Shown here: positions 1 through 14,117 of the stretch, piece by piece
Numbering within the stretch: the stretch's first letter is position 1
How the letters are laid out: each line of letters starts with the position of its first letter
Assembly: GCA_014925825.1 (NCBI GenBank)
Contig: JACGCK010000012.1
Coordinates: forward strand, 62,001 to 126,000
Length of the DNA: 64,000 bases
Source of the DNA: Pholiota molesta
Lineage: Eukaryota; Basidiomycota; Agaricomycetes; Agaricales; Strophariaceae
Reading direction: 5' to 3'
Translations under genes and position numbers: made by a program
The notes under the pieces: generated by a model
The model's input: only the letters and a program-made list of their open reading frames with translations
The model's database searches: none
Told to the model about the DNA's origin: nothing

Positions 1-1549
<1,549 letters not shown>

Positions 1550-1977
1550 GGTTGTTGGCAGTGAGTAATGTCACTGAACCTTTAGTGACGTATATATTGA
1601 TGGCCAAATACAGACGCAGTTACCTTGTACGGTAGAGTCTAGTTACACTAGTTCCTGTCTAGACTTGCCCAGGACTTGCCCGACTTACAATGCAATCGCC
1701 TATCATGGCAACGACATTCCATAATATCTATCTAGTATCTACATATACAAAAACATGCTTTCAGAGCTGTCGCTTCTTCACGAACGTTGCCATCAAGACC
1801 ATGTCAAATCCCGCGATGTATCGGCCATCGCTCTTCTCAGATACGGGCAGAGTACACGGAGGTAACAAAAAGATAGGAATGAATATGGCTTGTACAAACT
1901 GAGCGAAGAGGGAGAGATACATCCTATACCCCCAGGATATAGGATGTTTCGGGTTGGCTATCTGAATGATCGAACGT
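1550..1977. other. intergenic spacer, no gene seen
   Basis: This spacer lies between the start of the helicase and the stop of the tetraspanin; both genes are on the minus strand. It should hold the helicase promoter and the tetraspanin 3' UTR. Short frames in it show no conserved motif. Confidence 0.5.
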
Positions 1978-2859
1978 TCATACAAATCCACGTCCACCCC
2001 GTTTGGCGTCGATTTTCTTAAATCTCTCGTCTTCGTTCCTCTGTAAAGTTTCTAGTTAGCACATGCAACGAGAATTTGGCAGCTCAGTTACCTTCTTGAT
2101 AACACACAGCGACGCGAGTAAGAGACCCAACACTATCGCCATGAACCCATAAATTGATCTGCCAAGCAATTGATAAAGGTGACTTTTATGCAAAACTAAC
2201 CGACTTACGTGAATATGTTGTTTAGGGTGTAGTCAGCAAAGCCTGTAACAGCAGTTACGCAGAAATTGGTGGTAACAGTGGTATCGAGGTTGTTGATGAA
2301 GTCTTGGGAAGTGCAAAAGGCACCTCCAACCTCTGCTAGATCGGTCCCGTTGAAGTAACCACAACATTTGAACTAGTGAAGAATTAGCATCACAACACAA
2401 AAAGACGCGCAGCTCAAGATGCATACATGATCTTGAAGGAAAAGACGAGTTGCTGGAGTTGCTGCAGCCCATGCGATGTGGAAGTTGTTGCGTTCTTGTA
2501 GCGTATAGAACCATATGAATGAGCCAATAATGCCGACAGCAAACGCGTCGACGACTAAGACGTAGTTCAAGATGACAAGACCGATAGTAACATGGTTCCG
2601 CTGAATGATAGCGGCGACTGATATCACAAATGTGACAAGTAGTGCAATACCCAAGACAGTACCAGCTACACGCAACATAAGCCTATGTATCAAGCTGAAC
2701 AAGGTGTAACGCACCAGTAAGATCAGCAGAGGATATGGTGAAATTCATCAGGACATCTGGACGACGCCATACAATAGAGAATGCGAGTGCAATAGCGCCC
2801 GCAGCGAGTAGGGCGATGTCGAAGACCACCCAGAAGCCCATCAACTTTCGAGAAACCAT
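1978..2859 (-). CDS. tetraspanin-like four-TM membrane protein
   Basis: A small integral membrane protein of about 220 residues. Spliced exons give a first TM (FDIALLAAGAIALAFSIVW), a short extracellular loop with an NFT glycosylation site, two further TMs (VLGIALLVTFVISVAAII and VILNYVLVVDAFAVGII), a larger loop with the diagnostic CCG motif (FKCCGYFNGTD) plus further Cys, and a fourth TM (YGFMAIVLGLLLASLCVI) followed by a basic tail ending GGRGFV. The CCG motif in the large loop and the four-TM layout are the tetraspanin hallmarks; the fungal TSP3 group is the likeliest match. A role organising plasma-membrane microdomains is family knowledge only. The ATG at 2859 opens directly into the first TM. 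Confidence 0.75.
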
Positions 2860-3326
2860 AGTGCGCGATTGGTAAAGAGAGGAATGCTAAAAGGAGGGCC
2901 ACAGGTGAGTGTGCTGGCTAGTCAAGTGGATTCTGGCTTAACACGCACAGCTTGAAGAATCTAGTGCCGGGAGCTCTGTCAAAGAGAGTGTGCAAGGAAG
3001 ACGGACGAGAGAAAATGAAGAGAAAGACGTTCAACGTCTCCGAGCGCTAGCGCCGAAGCAGTGAAAGAAAGTGAAGGAAAAGAAAGAATGAAGAAAGCGG
3101 AAGAGAAAGAACGAAAGCGAGGTATTCGTCCCCGAGTCGTTATGGAAGCACTACAATCAGCACGTTATGTAATCTCATTTCCTTAATTGTGATTGTCACA
3201 CACGTCACACGATCGAGTCAAGCCATCCATTGTTGCACGTAAGAACAGCTCGAAGCTGTGCGGCACCGCTGACTCAACTTACTCTCTAACCACCACCACC
3301 ACCACCCCACCACACACATACCCAAC
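2860..3326. promoter_or_regulatory. divergent promoter region, tetraspanin / MBF1
   Basis: This 467 bp spacer separates two divergent starts. The part around 2990-3125 is strongly purine-rich on the plus strand, so pyrimidine-rich in the tetraspanin direction, as is common in fungal core promoters. No protein-coding signal was found. Confidence 0.5.
3289..3313 (+). repeat. ACC trinucleotide microsatellite in MBF1 leader
   Basis: About six ACC units followed by CCCACC lie 14-38 bp upstream of the MBF1 ATG, so probably in its 5' UTR. Confidence 0.8.
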
Positions 3327-4054
3327 ATGAGCGACGAATGGGATAGCAAGACCGTCATTGGCTTCAAACGCCAGGTCGCAAAGGTCACCAAGAAGGACTC
3401 GGATCTCAATGGTATGTTTTCCATGTTATATTACCTCCCAGTCCCCGCTAAATCATCTATGTACAGCTGTAAGCAAAATAATATTGTGTTCAACTGCAGG
3501 CATATCTCATACTCCTTCTAGGCTCGCCGCACAGGCGCTGTCGTTGCCACTGACAAGAAAATCACTGGAGGTGCAAACAAGGCTCATCAAGGTATGACGT
3601 GGTGCCCTTTTATCATGTCGCGCGACATACTCACTCGTCTACTCATAGGCACCGACCATCAACGAATAGCTAAGCTTGACCGAGAAAATGAGGTCGCTCC
3701 TCCTGCTAAGATCGCTCCATCTGTTGGCAGGGTATGTTCTTTGAATTTCTATATATTCCACTATGTTCTGAACCGGAACGTATTGTTAGGCTATGCAAGA
3801 TGCTCGTCTTGCGCTGAAGCTCTCTCAGAAAGACGTTGCCCAGAAGGTGAACGAGAAGCCCTCCGTCATTCAAGACTACGAATCAAGTAGAGCTATTCCC
3901 AATCCCCAAATCCTTGGAAAGCTGGAGCGTGCTCTCGGTGTCAAGCTTCGGGGTTAGTGCTAAACTCTACACTGGCATATGATTTGTCCTCACATTGTTT
4001 TGCTTCATAGGTTCTGACATCGGCAAGAAATTGGAAGGACCCAAGAAAACATGA
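3327..4054 (+). CDS. MBF1: multiprotein bridging factor 1 (transcription coactivator)
   Basis: MBF1 bridges TBP and sequence-specific activators and also acts at collided ribosomes. The spliced protein is about 148 residues: an MBF1 N-terminal region ([16 protein letters not shown], then [15 protein letters not shown]) and a C-terminal helix-turn-helix of the Cro/C1 type ([20 protein letters not shown], then [20 protein letters not shown]), ending GPKKT. The length is that of the family. To keep the conserved NAARR motif, the 111 bp between exon 1 (ends 3411) and the exon starting at 3522 must be read as two introns of 55 and 53 nt around a 2-nt exon (3467-3468). Two further introns follow before the HTH and one before the last exon. 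Confidence 0.95.
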
Positions 4055-4417
4055 TTGTATTATTGTTTTTTTGGTTCCTTATTCCTTTTTTACCCATTTA
4101 CTCTAGACGTCTTGTCCGCTTCTTAGAGCTGTAGATATCAGTATAACATCGAGTACATCTTATGGACCCCACTACAATTTTGAAGTTGAGCTCATTACCC
4201 TTGAGGAAAAGAACTTGAAGAATCTGGGCATCGTACAATAGTTGCCCATTATGTGTACAAGTCATATGGTACAATGCAACAAAGTGTAGTCCAAAGGTGC
4301 AAAGGTGCAGTGCTACTGATAAACGCAATCCAACCAACAACATACAGACTACAACGGCTTAATGGAAAATAAATACATAGTTAACTACAGCAGATGGCAT
4401 ATCACACTAGATATCAG
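4055..4417. other. convergent 3' spacer, no gene seen
   Basis: The 3' ends of MBF1 (+) and gamma-tubulin (-) face each other here. T-rich sequence follows the MBF1 stop. No coding signal was found. Confidence 0.5.
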
Positions 4418-6283
4418 TTATGCTGCTGCTTGTTCGGCCTCAGTACCCTAAGTGACAAACTTAGAGGGCTGATAAAGTATTAGAGATGGAAAAAACAAAC
4501 TCACGTATGTGATATAGTCTGGACTTTCGCATGCTTTGTATTCTTTCAAAAGTTCTTCACAAGAAGCTCTGATGAAATAGTCAGCTCAAGTATTTCAAAA
4601 ATTGTCGAAAGACTTCTTACCTGGCATCATCGAATTCATCAAACCCGTTTTCAAATAGTTTCTCTTTCTTGTACTGTTCCAGAAAAGCATTACGTCTTCG
4701 AAGCCGATCATATTGGTCCAACATTCGTTTGAACAGCTTTGATCCAAGGGTTAAGCAGGAACAACGAGATTAGAATATAACATACTGAAGCAATACTTGT
4801 GTGATTTGCTAGCATCAAACCACTGACGCGGTGGTTTGTAGTGATATAAGGTGACTTTCTAGTCAGGGCGACTTGTATCGATGCTGGGCCCCAGGGTATA
4901 AAATTGGCAAGTTGCCGTTCACGTATGCGCAAGAGTGATTGATGAACCTGTAATAAGAGCTCAAGGAAATCATTTTGAATACAAAGGCTTGGATACTAAC
5001 ATCGGTTGGGTCGACATCGCCTTGAATAATGTTGAGAATAGAGATGTAACAAGCGGTTTTGCTAGGCGTAGTAGAAACCATGCGATTTTTGGGTTGCAGT
5101 AGACGGCGCATAACGTCAAGAACTGTCGTTCGTCTAATTGGTTTTGCCTGGGCCTATTTCAGACCAATTGACAGAAAAGAAACTGAACATTCCATTTACC
5201 TTATCTATCTGATCGCTTGTAAATGGGGTGTACGACGTCATTAAGAAATGGCATCGGGGTGTAGGTATCAAGGAGGCAATGATCCCAACGAGGTCATTGT
5301 TCATATATCCGGGGTATCGAAGTGTTTGAGTACTTGCTGCCATGACAGTCGAAACCTGAACGAGATGTTAACAAGAAAACGTTGTATAAAGCTTTGGAGG
5401 AAAGACATACCAATTGATTAGTCTGATCAAAAGAAGGTGTCTGGACATGTAATCGGTCAGCAGATATTCGTGCAAGGGCACCATTATCTAGCACTACAAC
5501 TGAATCGGCATGGTTGATCAGGCGTTTCAGTGTAAGAATTGAGTTGTATGGCTGTACAACCACGTCCCCTTCTTGTGCATTAGGGAATACACTATACGTT
5601 TGAATCAACTTTTTGGGGAATTTATCATTCAGTCGTTCCAGAAGAAATGATCCCAGACCCGAGCCGGTACCTCCTGCTATTGAGTGCATGAGCATAAATC
5701 CCTAGAATTTATATCGACAGCTTCCTAAGTATCAAGAAGAGCAGTTGGATAAAAGCAGGCTTTCGTACCTCTAGCGAGTCGCTGCCCTCCGCCTCACGAT
5801 CAATCATCTCCATAGCTTCCTCGTAGATGCGCTCTCCAGCCGAATATCCCTGTGCCCAGTTGTTGCCCGCACCCCCTCCATCCTTAGAAACGAAGATATT
5901 TTCAGGATTGTAGAGATTTGCGTATGGAGAGGTAAGAATATTATTGATGACCTGCAACGTTGGAATGTAAACATGAATCGTTTGTTCTTTTAGTTTTAGT
6001 AATTCTCCGCACCCTTGGTTCAAGGTCGACGAGAATGGCACGGGGAATGTAGTGTTCATCGTCTGCTTGATAAAAAAAGACATCTTTGCGATCGCCTCCT
6101 TCCGTTGCCCATTCCTCCAGTATTCCATCTTTACTGATACCATGCTCTGCGCAAAGACGTTGCCAAAAGACGGATCCCACTTACACGCGTTCTTCAGAAA
6201 CGAGGTCTAACGCAGGATTTCCAAAGGAGCGTACTTTGATTGCCACATTGGCCTAGTTGTACGGTTACAATTTCGCGAGGCAT
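4418..6283 (-). CDS. gamma-tubulin
   Basis: Gamma-tubulin nucleates microtubules at the spindle pole body within the gamma-tubulin complex. The first exon reads [16 protein letters not shown]; a split codon joins it to [19 protein letters not shown]. Further exons carry the gamma-type [14 protein letters not shown] segment, the tubulin signature GGTGSGLGS, the nucleotide-loop region ([17 protein letters not shown]) and a C-terminus that ends [13 protein letters not shown] after a last small intron. [10 protein letters not shown] and the short acidic tail separate it from alpha- and beta-tubulin. The start at 6283 is fixed by the universal MPREI N-terminus. All exons join in frame, so the gene looks intact. 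Confidence 0.95.
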
Positions 6284-6482
6284 ATTCAAGTTGTGTGCAG
6301 AGGAGAGTCGCGACCACTTGCCGCTGCACATTCAAAGCACGGGTGTCACACGCACGAGATAATAGTCACACTCAAAAAGAAACTCGTTGAAAGGTCAAAG
6401 GATGATAACACAGAATTGTTGTTACAATACAGTATGCAGGTGCCCAGATAGGAATGACAGATATGTGCGAAGATAGCGAGAA

Positions 6483-9400
6483 TTACAACGATAAAACTTC
6501 TACTGTTGGAAAATAGACCGTGCCACCTAATATCGACGAATCATCAGTGTTGGTTCCATCCTTTGTAATTTCAACACTTACACTTTCAAGTAGCAACGTG
6601 ACTTCTGGCCCAATTCGAATGAATTTCTTGCTCCAGAAATCGTATTTTGGGTTCCGCAATAGCTCAATGAATGTCACCAAGGCGCCCCAAGGATGAGGCC
6701 GATGAACAATGAACCGTTCGAGGAGCACTTTGGTCACGACCTCACGGAAGCGCTCGTCGTTCACCTCCATGAACAGATGGAGAATCAGGGAGCTGAACCA
6801 ATGTGTATGAGCATTGGGGTAGCGAAGGTGAAGTATCATAGAGCTGAGAAGATGATGTTGTCCTGAAATGATAGTTAGCTCCAAAGTCCTGAGAAATTAT
6901 TATTTCTGCTTACCCTCGACGTCGAGATTGAGGACCAAGTACTGAAGCGCGACGACGCCGGGATCACTTGGGGTAAACAGCGATGATCCACTTCTTGCTT
7001 TTGCTTGTGCGACAGAAGAAACCCCAATATACATGACAAGTGAGTTGATCAAAGAGAGATTGTACGATTCGGAACCATCCTCGCCCTTCATTCTCAAGCG
7101 ATCCTTCAGTGAAGGAAGGAAAGAGGGTGTACCGCGGTTCAAGAGATATTGGTCGAGATAACCACGGAGATCACCGCTCTTTAATCCGGAAGTGAAATCG
7201 GATAAGATGGGGGGAATTGGACCCATTTCTGGAATAGCATCGAATTTGATGTTACGGAGGTGGGGGTCTGGGAGAATGATGGCGGGTGGGAAGGCGCTAA
7301 GAATGATGTTACGGAATTGAATGCAGCGAGGAGGAATAGCATCGCAGAGGGTGAAGTAATATTCGCTGAGGAACTCAGGGAAATCATGTAGGAGGACGAG
7401 GAGAAGCCTAAGGGCACCACGATAGAGATCCCGGGCTGCAATTTGCAGATCTCCGTCTTTCAGGAAAGGTGTCAAAAAGCCGAATAGCGATATCAACAAC
7501 TTATGGAAGGCATCCCATCCCTGTATACTCGTTAGTCAAAGTAAGACCTACAAGGCATCCAGGCACATACCTCGCGATTCTCGGATAGCAGTAATTTTGG
7601 CATGAAGAGTCTATGAGAGATCAGACCCATCCAGGAAAACGCAAATCCAGGGAAATAAACTGGTTGCAGAGAACTGTATGTGTCACTAGCAAAGAATAAC
7701 TATATTAGCATATTATAACGGTGAGTGGAAAGGTGGGCTATACCTTATCACGATCAACAACTGGAAGTATACGGGACCTAAGTGGCTTTCGATGCTGTGC
7801 AAATCATTGACCAAGCTAGAGAAGAATCGGAAGAAAGGCTTCTGCGAGAAAGTCGCTTGATTTTCGTGTTGGCTTGAAAGAACGAGGACGAAAATCGATA
7901 GAATCTTCTTGAAATAATGCACCTTCGCTTGGTCATTGTTGATACCGGAAGCATCGCCATGATACTTGATGATGTATACAATGAGCCTCGACATGGCATC
8001 CACGGCCTGGAACGCATAGTCGTAGTCGCCTGTGGCTGCACATTTATTGAAGTGATTGACGCTGGTTTCGGTGCAGACGCGGAAGAAAAATGACGACGCG
8101 TCTTCCGCCTTCAATATTCCTTGCTTTGTGAGCTGGGTTATGAAGGGAACAAAACTCTTCTCCGGGGAAGCCGAGCGCTGGAAGATGTTTATCCATTGCT
8201 GGAAGCACACGAATAGCTTTTCACGCATGCCATCATCCGCTTTGACAACAAAACCTGAATCTTGAACAGGCGCAACAACAGTGCGCCTGACGCCTCGCAG
8301 ATCATCAAGGAGTCTATTAACTCTATATTTGTTGTTAATTCACAGTTTGTTCAAGAAATAAGGACAAACATACTCTTCGTTAGCTTTTCCTGCTAGAGAG
8401 AGCTGGCTTAAGATCTCGATTGAATATGCAAACTGGTTCTGAGTTGCGACCGGGGGATCAGAGGATAAACATTCTCGGATGAGATTTGCCGCAAATGTGA
8501 GTAAAATGGGACGAGGATCATCAAACAACAATTTAGCAAGTTGTTGATCCTGTAGACTTGTGTTGACAAGACCACTTCTCAATAATGTTACGGTGACAGG
8601 CACGTTGAACTTGCGCTAAAATGATATGAGAATGGTTGGTCGACGACAAGAATGGCAAACACACCTCATCTTCCGCATACAGCAACCATGTGATGGCTTC
8701 TTTGGCTACGTCTTCAAATGAGCGGCATAACTGGTCCAGTAAAGCGACATAAACTTGGCGACCCAGCGGGGAATTCGTCTTGTACAGAAGCTGCACTATT
8801 TTTTGCGACATCATGAGGGGCGTACGTTCTCTATCAGCAGCTTCATCTGCAAGCAGCATAATCTGGCGAACAAGGTGGCGAATATCATGATTGGCGGCAA
8901 GACTACCCAATGATTGGTTGGGATACTGTAGCATGACGGCTTCCAAGTCACGAGTCAAAATCTACCCAAAATTGAGTTTAAGTACTTGAAAACAAGATAT
9001 TGAAAACATACTGCGAAACGTTCCATTGCTTCTTGATGAGTGTGTAGCCTTTGGTGATTGAATTCATGTTCCATGGACGGAGACTGTGTGTATCCTGGAA
9101 CGGTTGCATGTATAGAAGTGACAGATGCCGGGCGACTGTCAATACGGCGTTTGGGGTCTGCACCTGCTCTATGTTGAGTATCATAAACGCAAAATAAGGA
9201 TAAATTTTGATTTACCAAAATCTTCGTATACATAGAATTGATGAGGTTGCACTCCTGTAGGTTTGATGCGCAAAGGATCGGGCAGACCCGCCGTGAAGTT
9301 TGAGATAGGAATAGAAGGATCCCAGAACGCCTGAGCGTTATGAAGCTACAATGGAAATGTATAAGCGAAACTCGAACTTGTTATCTTCCTATTAAATTTT

Positions 9401-12400
9401 ACCTCGCGATGACGTCTACGAACATCGTAAGATGGAGCGAAGCCCTCGTCAACATCTGTGACAGCGCGTTCCATAGCGGCTTTCTCGATCGCAGAGCAGG
9501 CGATATCAAGATTGTCCTGAACCAGCAGCGTAACAACTTGTTCAGTCACTATCTGCTAAGAGAGAGTTAGGTGAAGGACAGAACGAGCACAAAGAAAATT
9601 GCGTACATCATTGAATCCATGGTCGATCAGATTTTGGCGCAAGTGTGTAGCAAGGTTGCTCTTTAGAGGCTCTTTGCACGTAACAAGAGCTAGGCTTCCT
9701 GCCAACTTCTGCGCCATCAAGTGGCCAGCTCGACGCAGCTTCTCTTCATTTGGCTCTGTAGCAAAGTCCTTGGCAACTAACTCTCGTGTAGAGATACCTG
9801 CTATCGTAACGGAACGCTCGACAACAGGAAGGATGATCTGATAGACCTTAGTATTGCAGAACACAATGAAAAGAAACTACATACCTCTCGGACGGCACGA
9901 CCTACAGCATGCTGAACCGCACGCTTGAAGTTAGGATTGACATGGAAAGGAGCCAGCTGGTTGCTGATGTGCACCAGCTGCACGAGGTCTGTCAGGATAG
10001 CTTCGATATGCGCCCCAAGCGCTCTGTGGGATTCAGCACTTTGAGCACCAAGAACCAAAACTTGGGAGTCTGTAACATGCACTGGATTTTCACCGCCTAT
10101 GGGTAGTAGACCTATGTCTTCAGGGTACTCGGGGAGAGGAAGACCCGTCAAAGACTCTAGCGGGCGGTTACGGAGTATGGTAGTGGGCTCAACGGTATCA
10201 AGATCAAGATCTAAACTCTTGCAAAGGATCTCGATATCGAATTTGAGATTGAGCTTGAGTTCCGCGAAGTGGTAGAGCTCTGCGAGCAAGCTTATAACAG
10301 CCATGAGCCATGGATTGGGAGGTTTGAAGACTTTGGACTTGACGCAAGGTTCAAGGGTCTTGCAAACGAAGGGAATGGCAACGATGAGTCTACCGCTATC
10401 ATAGCCTTCAATGAGCAAGTCCTTGAAGGAGAGGTTTTTGTGCTTGATTGGCTGGTCACGAGCCAAAGTAATAGTTCCCAGCCAAGTGCCCACATTCTTT
10501 AGAGCATTGCGATCCGAGCCAGAAATGCTTTTGTCAGAGTTGAGGAGAGTGGCAGCCTTCACGAATGTCTCCTGCAGTATGAGCTTCAACAATGGTTGCC
10601 GGTCTAACGCATCGAGGAAACGTAGATAGAGGGGGTGGTTGTTGGGCTCAGTGCTGATCCGTTGGTCCACTAAATAATTGGCAAACCACCGCGAATATTG
10701 ATCGACAAACTGTTCCCGCATCTCCTCGACTTTGGAGTCGAATTGTTGGGAGCTAGATTGTTCACAATAAACAAAATACGATCGGATAACTCCTCGGGGG
10801 CACTTCAAGAGGTTCGGTGATTTCGTCTGGTTGAATGGCAGTGAAAGGAGCTACTTGCTCAAATGCAGGGTTGGAGGGGCCTACATGAGCGTTGGGAACA
10901 TCGCCGCCAGGTCCTCCGGGAGTACTTAGCGCTCGTTGTATAGTGGGCAGAAGATCAGGGCGAGCTTCGAGAAGGTGGGGTATTCTGATCAAAGCTTCGC
11001 ATAAGGGTCGCCATTCGGCAAGGCGGTATTCAAATCGACTTAATGCTTGCAAGCCGAACTTGAAGAGATTGGTATCGGGTGGGCATTTGAGAGCGTCGAG
11101 GATGTACCGCATGGCAATACCGAGGGGGATATATTCTATGAGGGAATGTCGGATAAGAGAACCAAAGAGATATCCAGTCATCGCCAGTTCGCGGTGGGGG
11201 TAATAGGACTGGAAGAACTTGTACTCGTCGAACAGGAAATGGATCATACAAGAGAAGACTTCATGGTCGCGGGGATTGTTGGACTCTTTGTAGCGTTGGA
11301 GCATGGAGATTACTTCGTCAATTGTGGTGTTTTCATCGTACATTTGCTTGTATATTCCGTCAACTTCAGATTCAATTTCATTCGAATATTGAACAACGGT
11401 CAATCCAGACTCGACTTCGGAGTTAGGTATTAGGGTCATGAGGCGAGGATGAACCTGGAGGCATGTATTGCGGACTTCGATGCATGCTTCTACGTCGGTG
11501 GGGTCTAGGAGAGAGGAACTAGACAAATTTAGTTAATTAACGATAGTTCCGGTTCGAAAAAAATAGACTAACTTGTTGCGCAGGAAGCGGAGGATGATGG
11601 TATGGTGTTTGGATTCAGGACATGGTACGGTTCTCGACAGCAGGATCAGACAACCTGGTAGCTATTTCACTCTCCATTTTTGTTCCAAGAAATGGATAAC
11701 GGCCCGAAGGAATTCGGCCCCATAGCTTGCCACATTGTCAGCTAGCCACTTGTCTAGGTTCAAATATTCACGCCGAGACGCAAGCGCAGCGACATCCAAA
11801 GCAAACGTAAATGGCTGAACTTCAAGCAACGCGTCAAGAATCTGAGGACAAAATGTTAGAAAATCAATACCATTATTAACAAGCATAATGATTACCTTGA
11901 GATCCTGTGCAACATCCAGAATTCGGGTGATGTTAAGAGGGTTCTCTTCATAAAAATCGCGGAAAGCAGTTGTCAGGTAGGAAGGATCAATTTGCCATAT
12001 GCGCATGAACACAAGCTGATGATTTGGATGTCCAGCGAGGAACATAGCCAAAAGCTTGCGCGAATATCCGAGCGTATTTCATTCCAAGGTAGATCCTTTA
12101 TGCACGTCAATAACTGAAATAGTAAAGAAAATTGAAGAGCAACTTACAGGCACTTGCAGTAATCCCATGTGAACAATCTCCGCACTTATCTTGATAGCCT
12201 TGTCCAACATCTCCCGTACACAATGACGCATCTCCAAAGATTCGGAACCAGCAAGACGAACCAAAACTTGGAACAGCTCGAGAGAGTTCCATGTCTGGCC
12301 CTGCACATTGGCAGCAAGAGATTTGATAGTTGGGCTAGCAATTGACACATCATCAACAGTGACAATTCTACGGCCAGGCAATTGAACAAAGTTGAAGGTT

Positions 12401-13730
12401 CCGCAGGAAGTGAAAGCAGGGCATCTAGAAGCCGTAACTGATACAAGGGGTTCGACCATGGCTCCCAGAAACCAGTAACAGCATGAGGGTCGGCATCACG
12501 AGGAGAGTTCAGCAGAATGGCAATCAACATCTTGAGAGTCGCAGTGTCAACGCCGTGTCGGTCCGACCGATCAAATGACTTGATGACGCTAGGCCAGTTG
12601 AGGGGAACATTCTGTAAAACCACAAAGTAAGATATATATATATGATGTAATTTAATAGGCAAAATACTCACATAGCTAACCAAAGCACGAACGACAGCAC
12701 CGACGTCACATATCATTGCTCCTTCAGCCGCCAGCCGTGACAGATTCGAAATGATTTCCGTCACTTGTTCATCGCGAGGCGGGTTCGATTCAGTGATGTT
12801 GAACCGTTCCAAAAGAGCTCTGACGACCTCTGGGTCACTTGTGATGTCTGGACCCAACTGGATTAATACCTCCACCAAAGAAGTGCTCGGTTGAAGGCTA
12901 AAATAGATAAACAGGTGTTTCAGCATACACAACGCCTTAAAGTAGGCAATATAAAAAAGGATGTACCTCAATTTTGTGAAGATATGATGCAATACCGGAC
13001 CCATCGCCTCTTTCCCTATTTTCGTTTGACCTGCGACAACAAGAGCCTGGCGCTGTGCGGGTTCCAAAATAGGAGCTTCAGGTGGTACGTCGGACAGCAT
13101 ATTGGACATGAGCTTGGTCAATTGGTTCTGGGAGAAGTCGGCGTGTTCAAGTGGAGGAGATTGGCACAATTCCAATATTGCGTTGTCGAATTCAGCGCGA
13201 ATGACACCCATGGCCTGGCTCGCTAGCTCCTTACGTGTCTGTCCAGAAACCAATGCAGCAGCTAGAACCAGCCGTTCCAGAGGCCTCAATCCAACACGAT
13301 CTACGAATCGCGCGAAATCGAAGTGCCTATATACCTCCCCCTCGAGCCCACATACTCCGTCCCTAAACCTATCCGCGAGGAACGGGTCACGAGCCAGGCG
13401 CTGCGTTTCTTGAACAAGGAGGCGAAAGGTGAGAGTCATAGATGGTTCAAACGCCGACGCTGGAGGTGTGGGGAGAAGACGCGTATGGATGTGTCCAATA
13501 AGACGACGGATGAAGTGTAAATATGTGTCGATTCCATGTTGTTCCGAGAGCTGAAATAACAGCCAGCAAGAGATTAGAACGCAAGCTTGCCAAGAAAAAA
13601 AGCCATTTTAACGCACAGAACGTATTTCCATCTGATTTCTCTCGAAATTTTCCTCCGTTAAGGTAGATAATAGGAAAACAATCTGAGCCTTAACGATGGT
13701 GTGTATGTTCGTTGCCGGCGGGTTGTCCAT
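6483..13730 (-). CDS. NOT1: CCR4-NOT complex scaffold subunit NOT1
   Basis: NOT1 is the large scaffold on which the deadenylases CAF1/CCR4 and the NOT2-NOT5 module assemble for mRNA decay and transcription control. In order, the exons give an N-terminal segment (IVKAQIVFLLSTLTEENFE, EQHGIDTYLHFIRRLI), the N-terminal HEAT region (LGPDITSDPEVVRALL, DVGAVVRALVSY, AVTGFWEPWSNPLYQLRLLD), the CAF1-binding MIF4G region (LVDQRISTEPNNHPLYLRFL, NLSFKDLLIEGY, KVFKPPNPW), the CAF40-binding region and the NOT-box C-terminus (RYPNAHTHWFSSLILHLF, HRPHPWGALVTFIELLRNP). Estimated length is about 2,000 residues, normal for fungi, with many short introns. I chose the ATG at 13730 (MDNPPATNIHT), next to where the family's homology starts; the frame stays open to an ATG at 13925, so a longer N-terminus is possible. 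Confidence 0.93.
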
Positions 13731-14117
13731 ATGGGACGACCTGGATGGGGTCACCGAGCGCCGGGCAACGCTTCCAGGTCCAGTCGCCGTTTTGAATGAT
13801 TGTATCGAGGGTAATTGGGGAATTTGAGAAGCAGGCCGCCTCCAACACGGGTTCGTCAATGTGCAGAGTGGCAGCAAGTCTTTCGTAGCCTCCTGCGCTT
13901 GGCGTCGGACTTCAACTCCGCCCATATTATTGAGACTCCGACGGTTCCATTCATCACGCTTCGAAGTTCTTGCTTCCTGTCAAAGCTCTGCCATTTATCA
14001 ACTGCTGGACTACTTGCTGTTGGGTCTTAACTCGGGACGCTTCAAGCTATCCATTTCTTGACATCTAAATTTCCAACCAGCACATACTACCCAAAACAAA
14101 ACAAAAAAAAACAATAG
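13731..14117. promoter_or_regulatory. NOT1 leader/promoter and transporter 3' end
   Basis: This spacer lies between the NOT1 start and the transporter stop (both minus strand). The minus-strand frame in phase with NOT1 stays open to about 13960. Another minus-strand frame without ATG is open from roughly 13910 to 13685 but resembles nothing I know. Confidence 0.45.

Noticed and set aside
13685..13960. Minus-strand frame upstream of NOT1 (contains TLDTIIQNGDWTWKRC) that looks protein-like
   Set aside because: It has no ATG, lies in a different frame from NOT1, has no usable splice site into it, and resembles no family I know. It may be chance or part of the leader.
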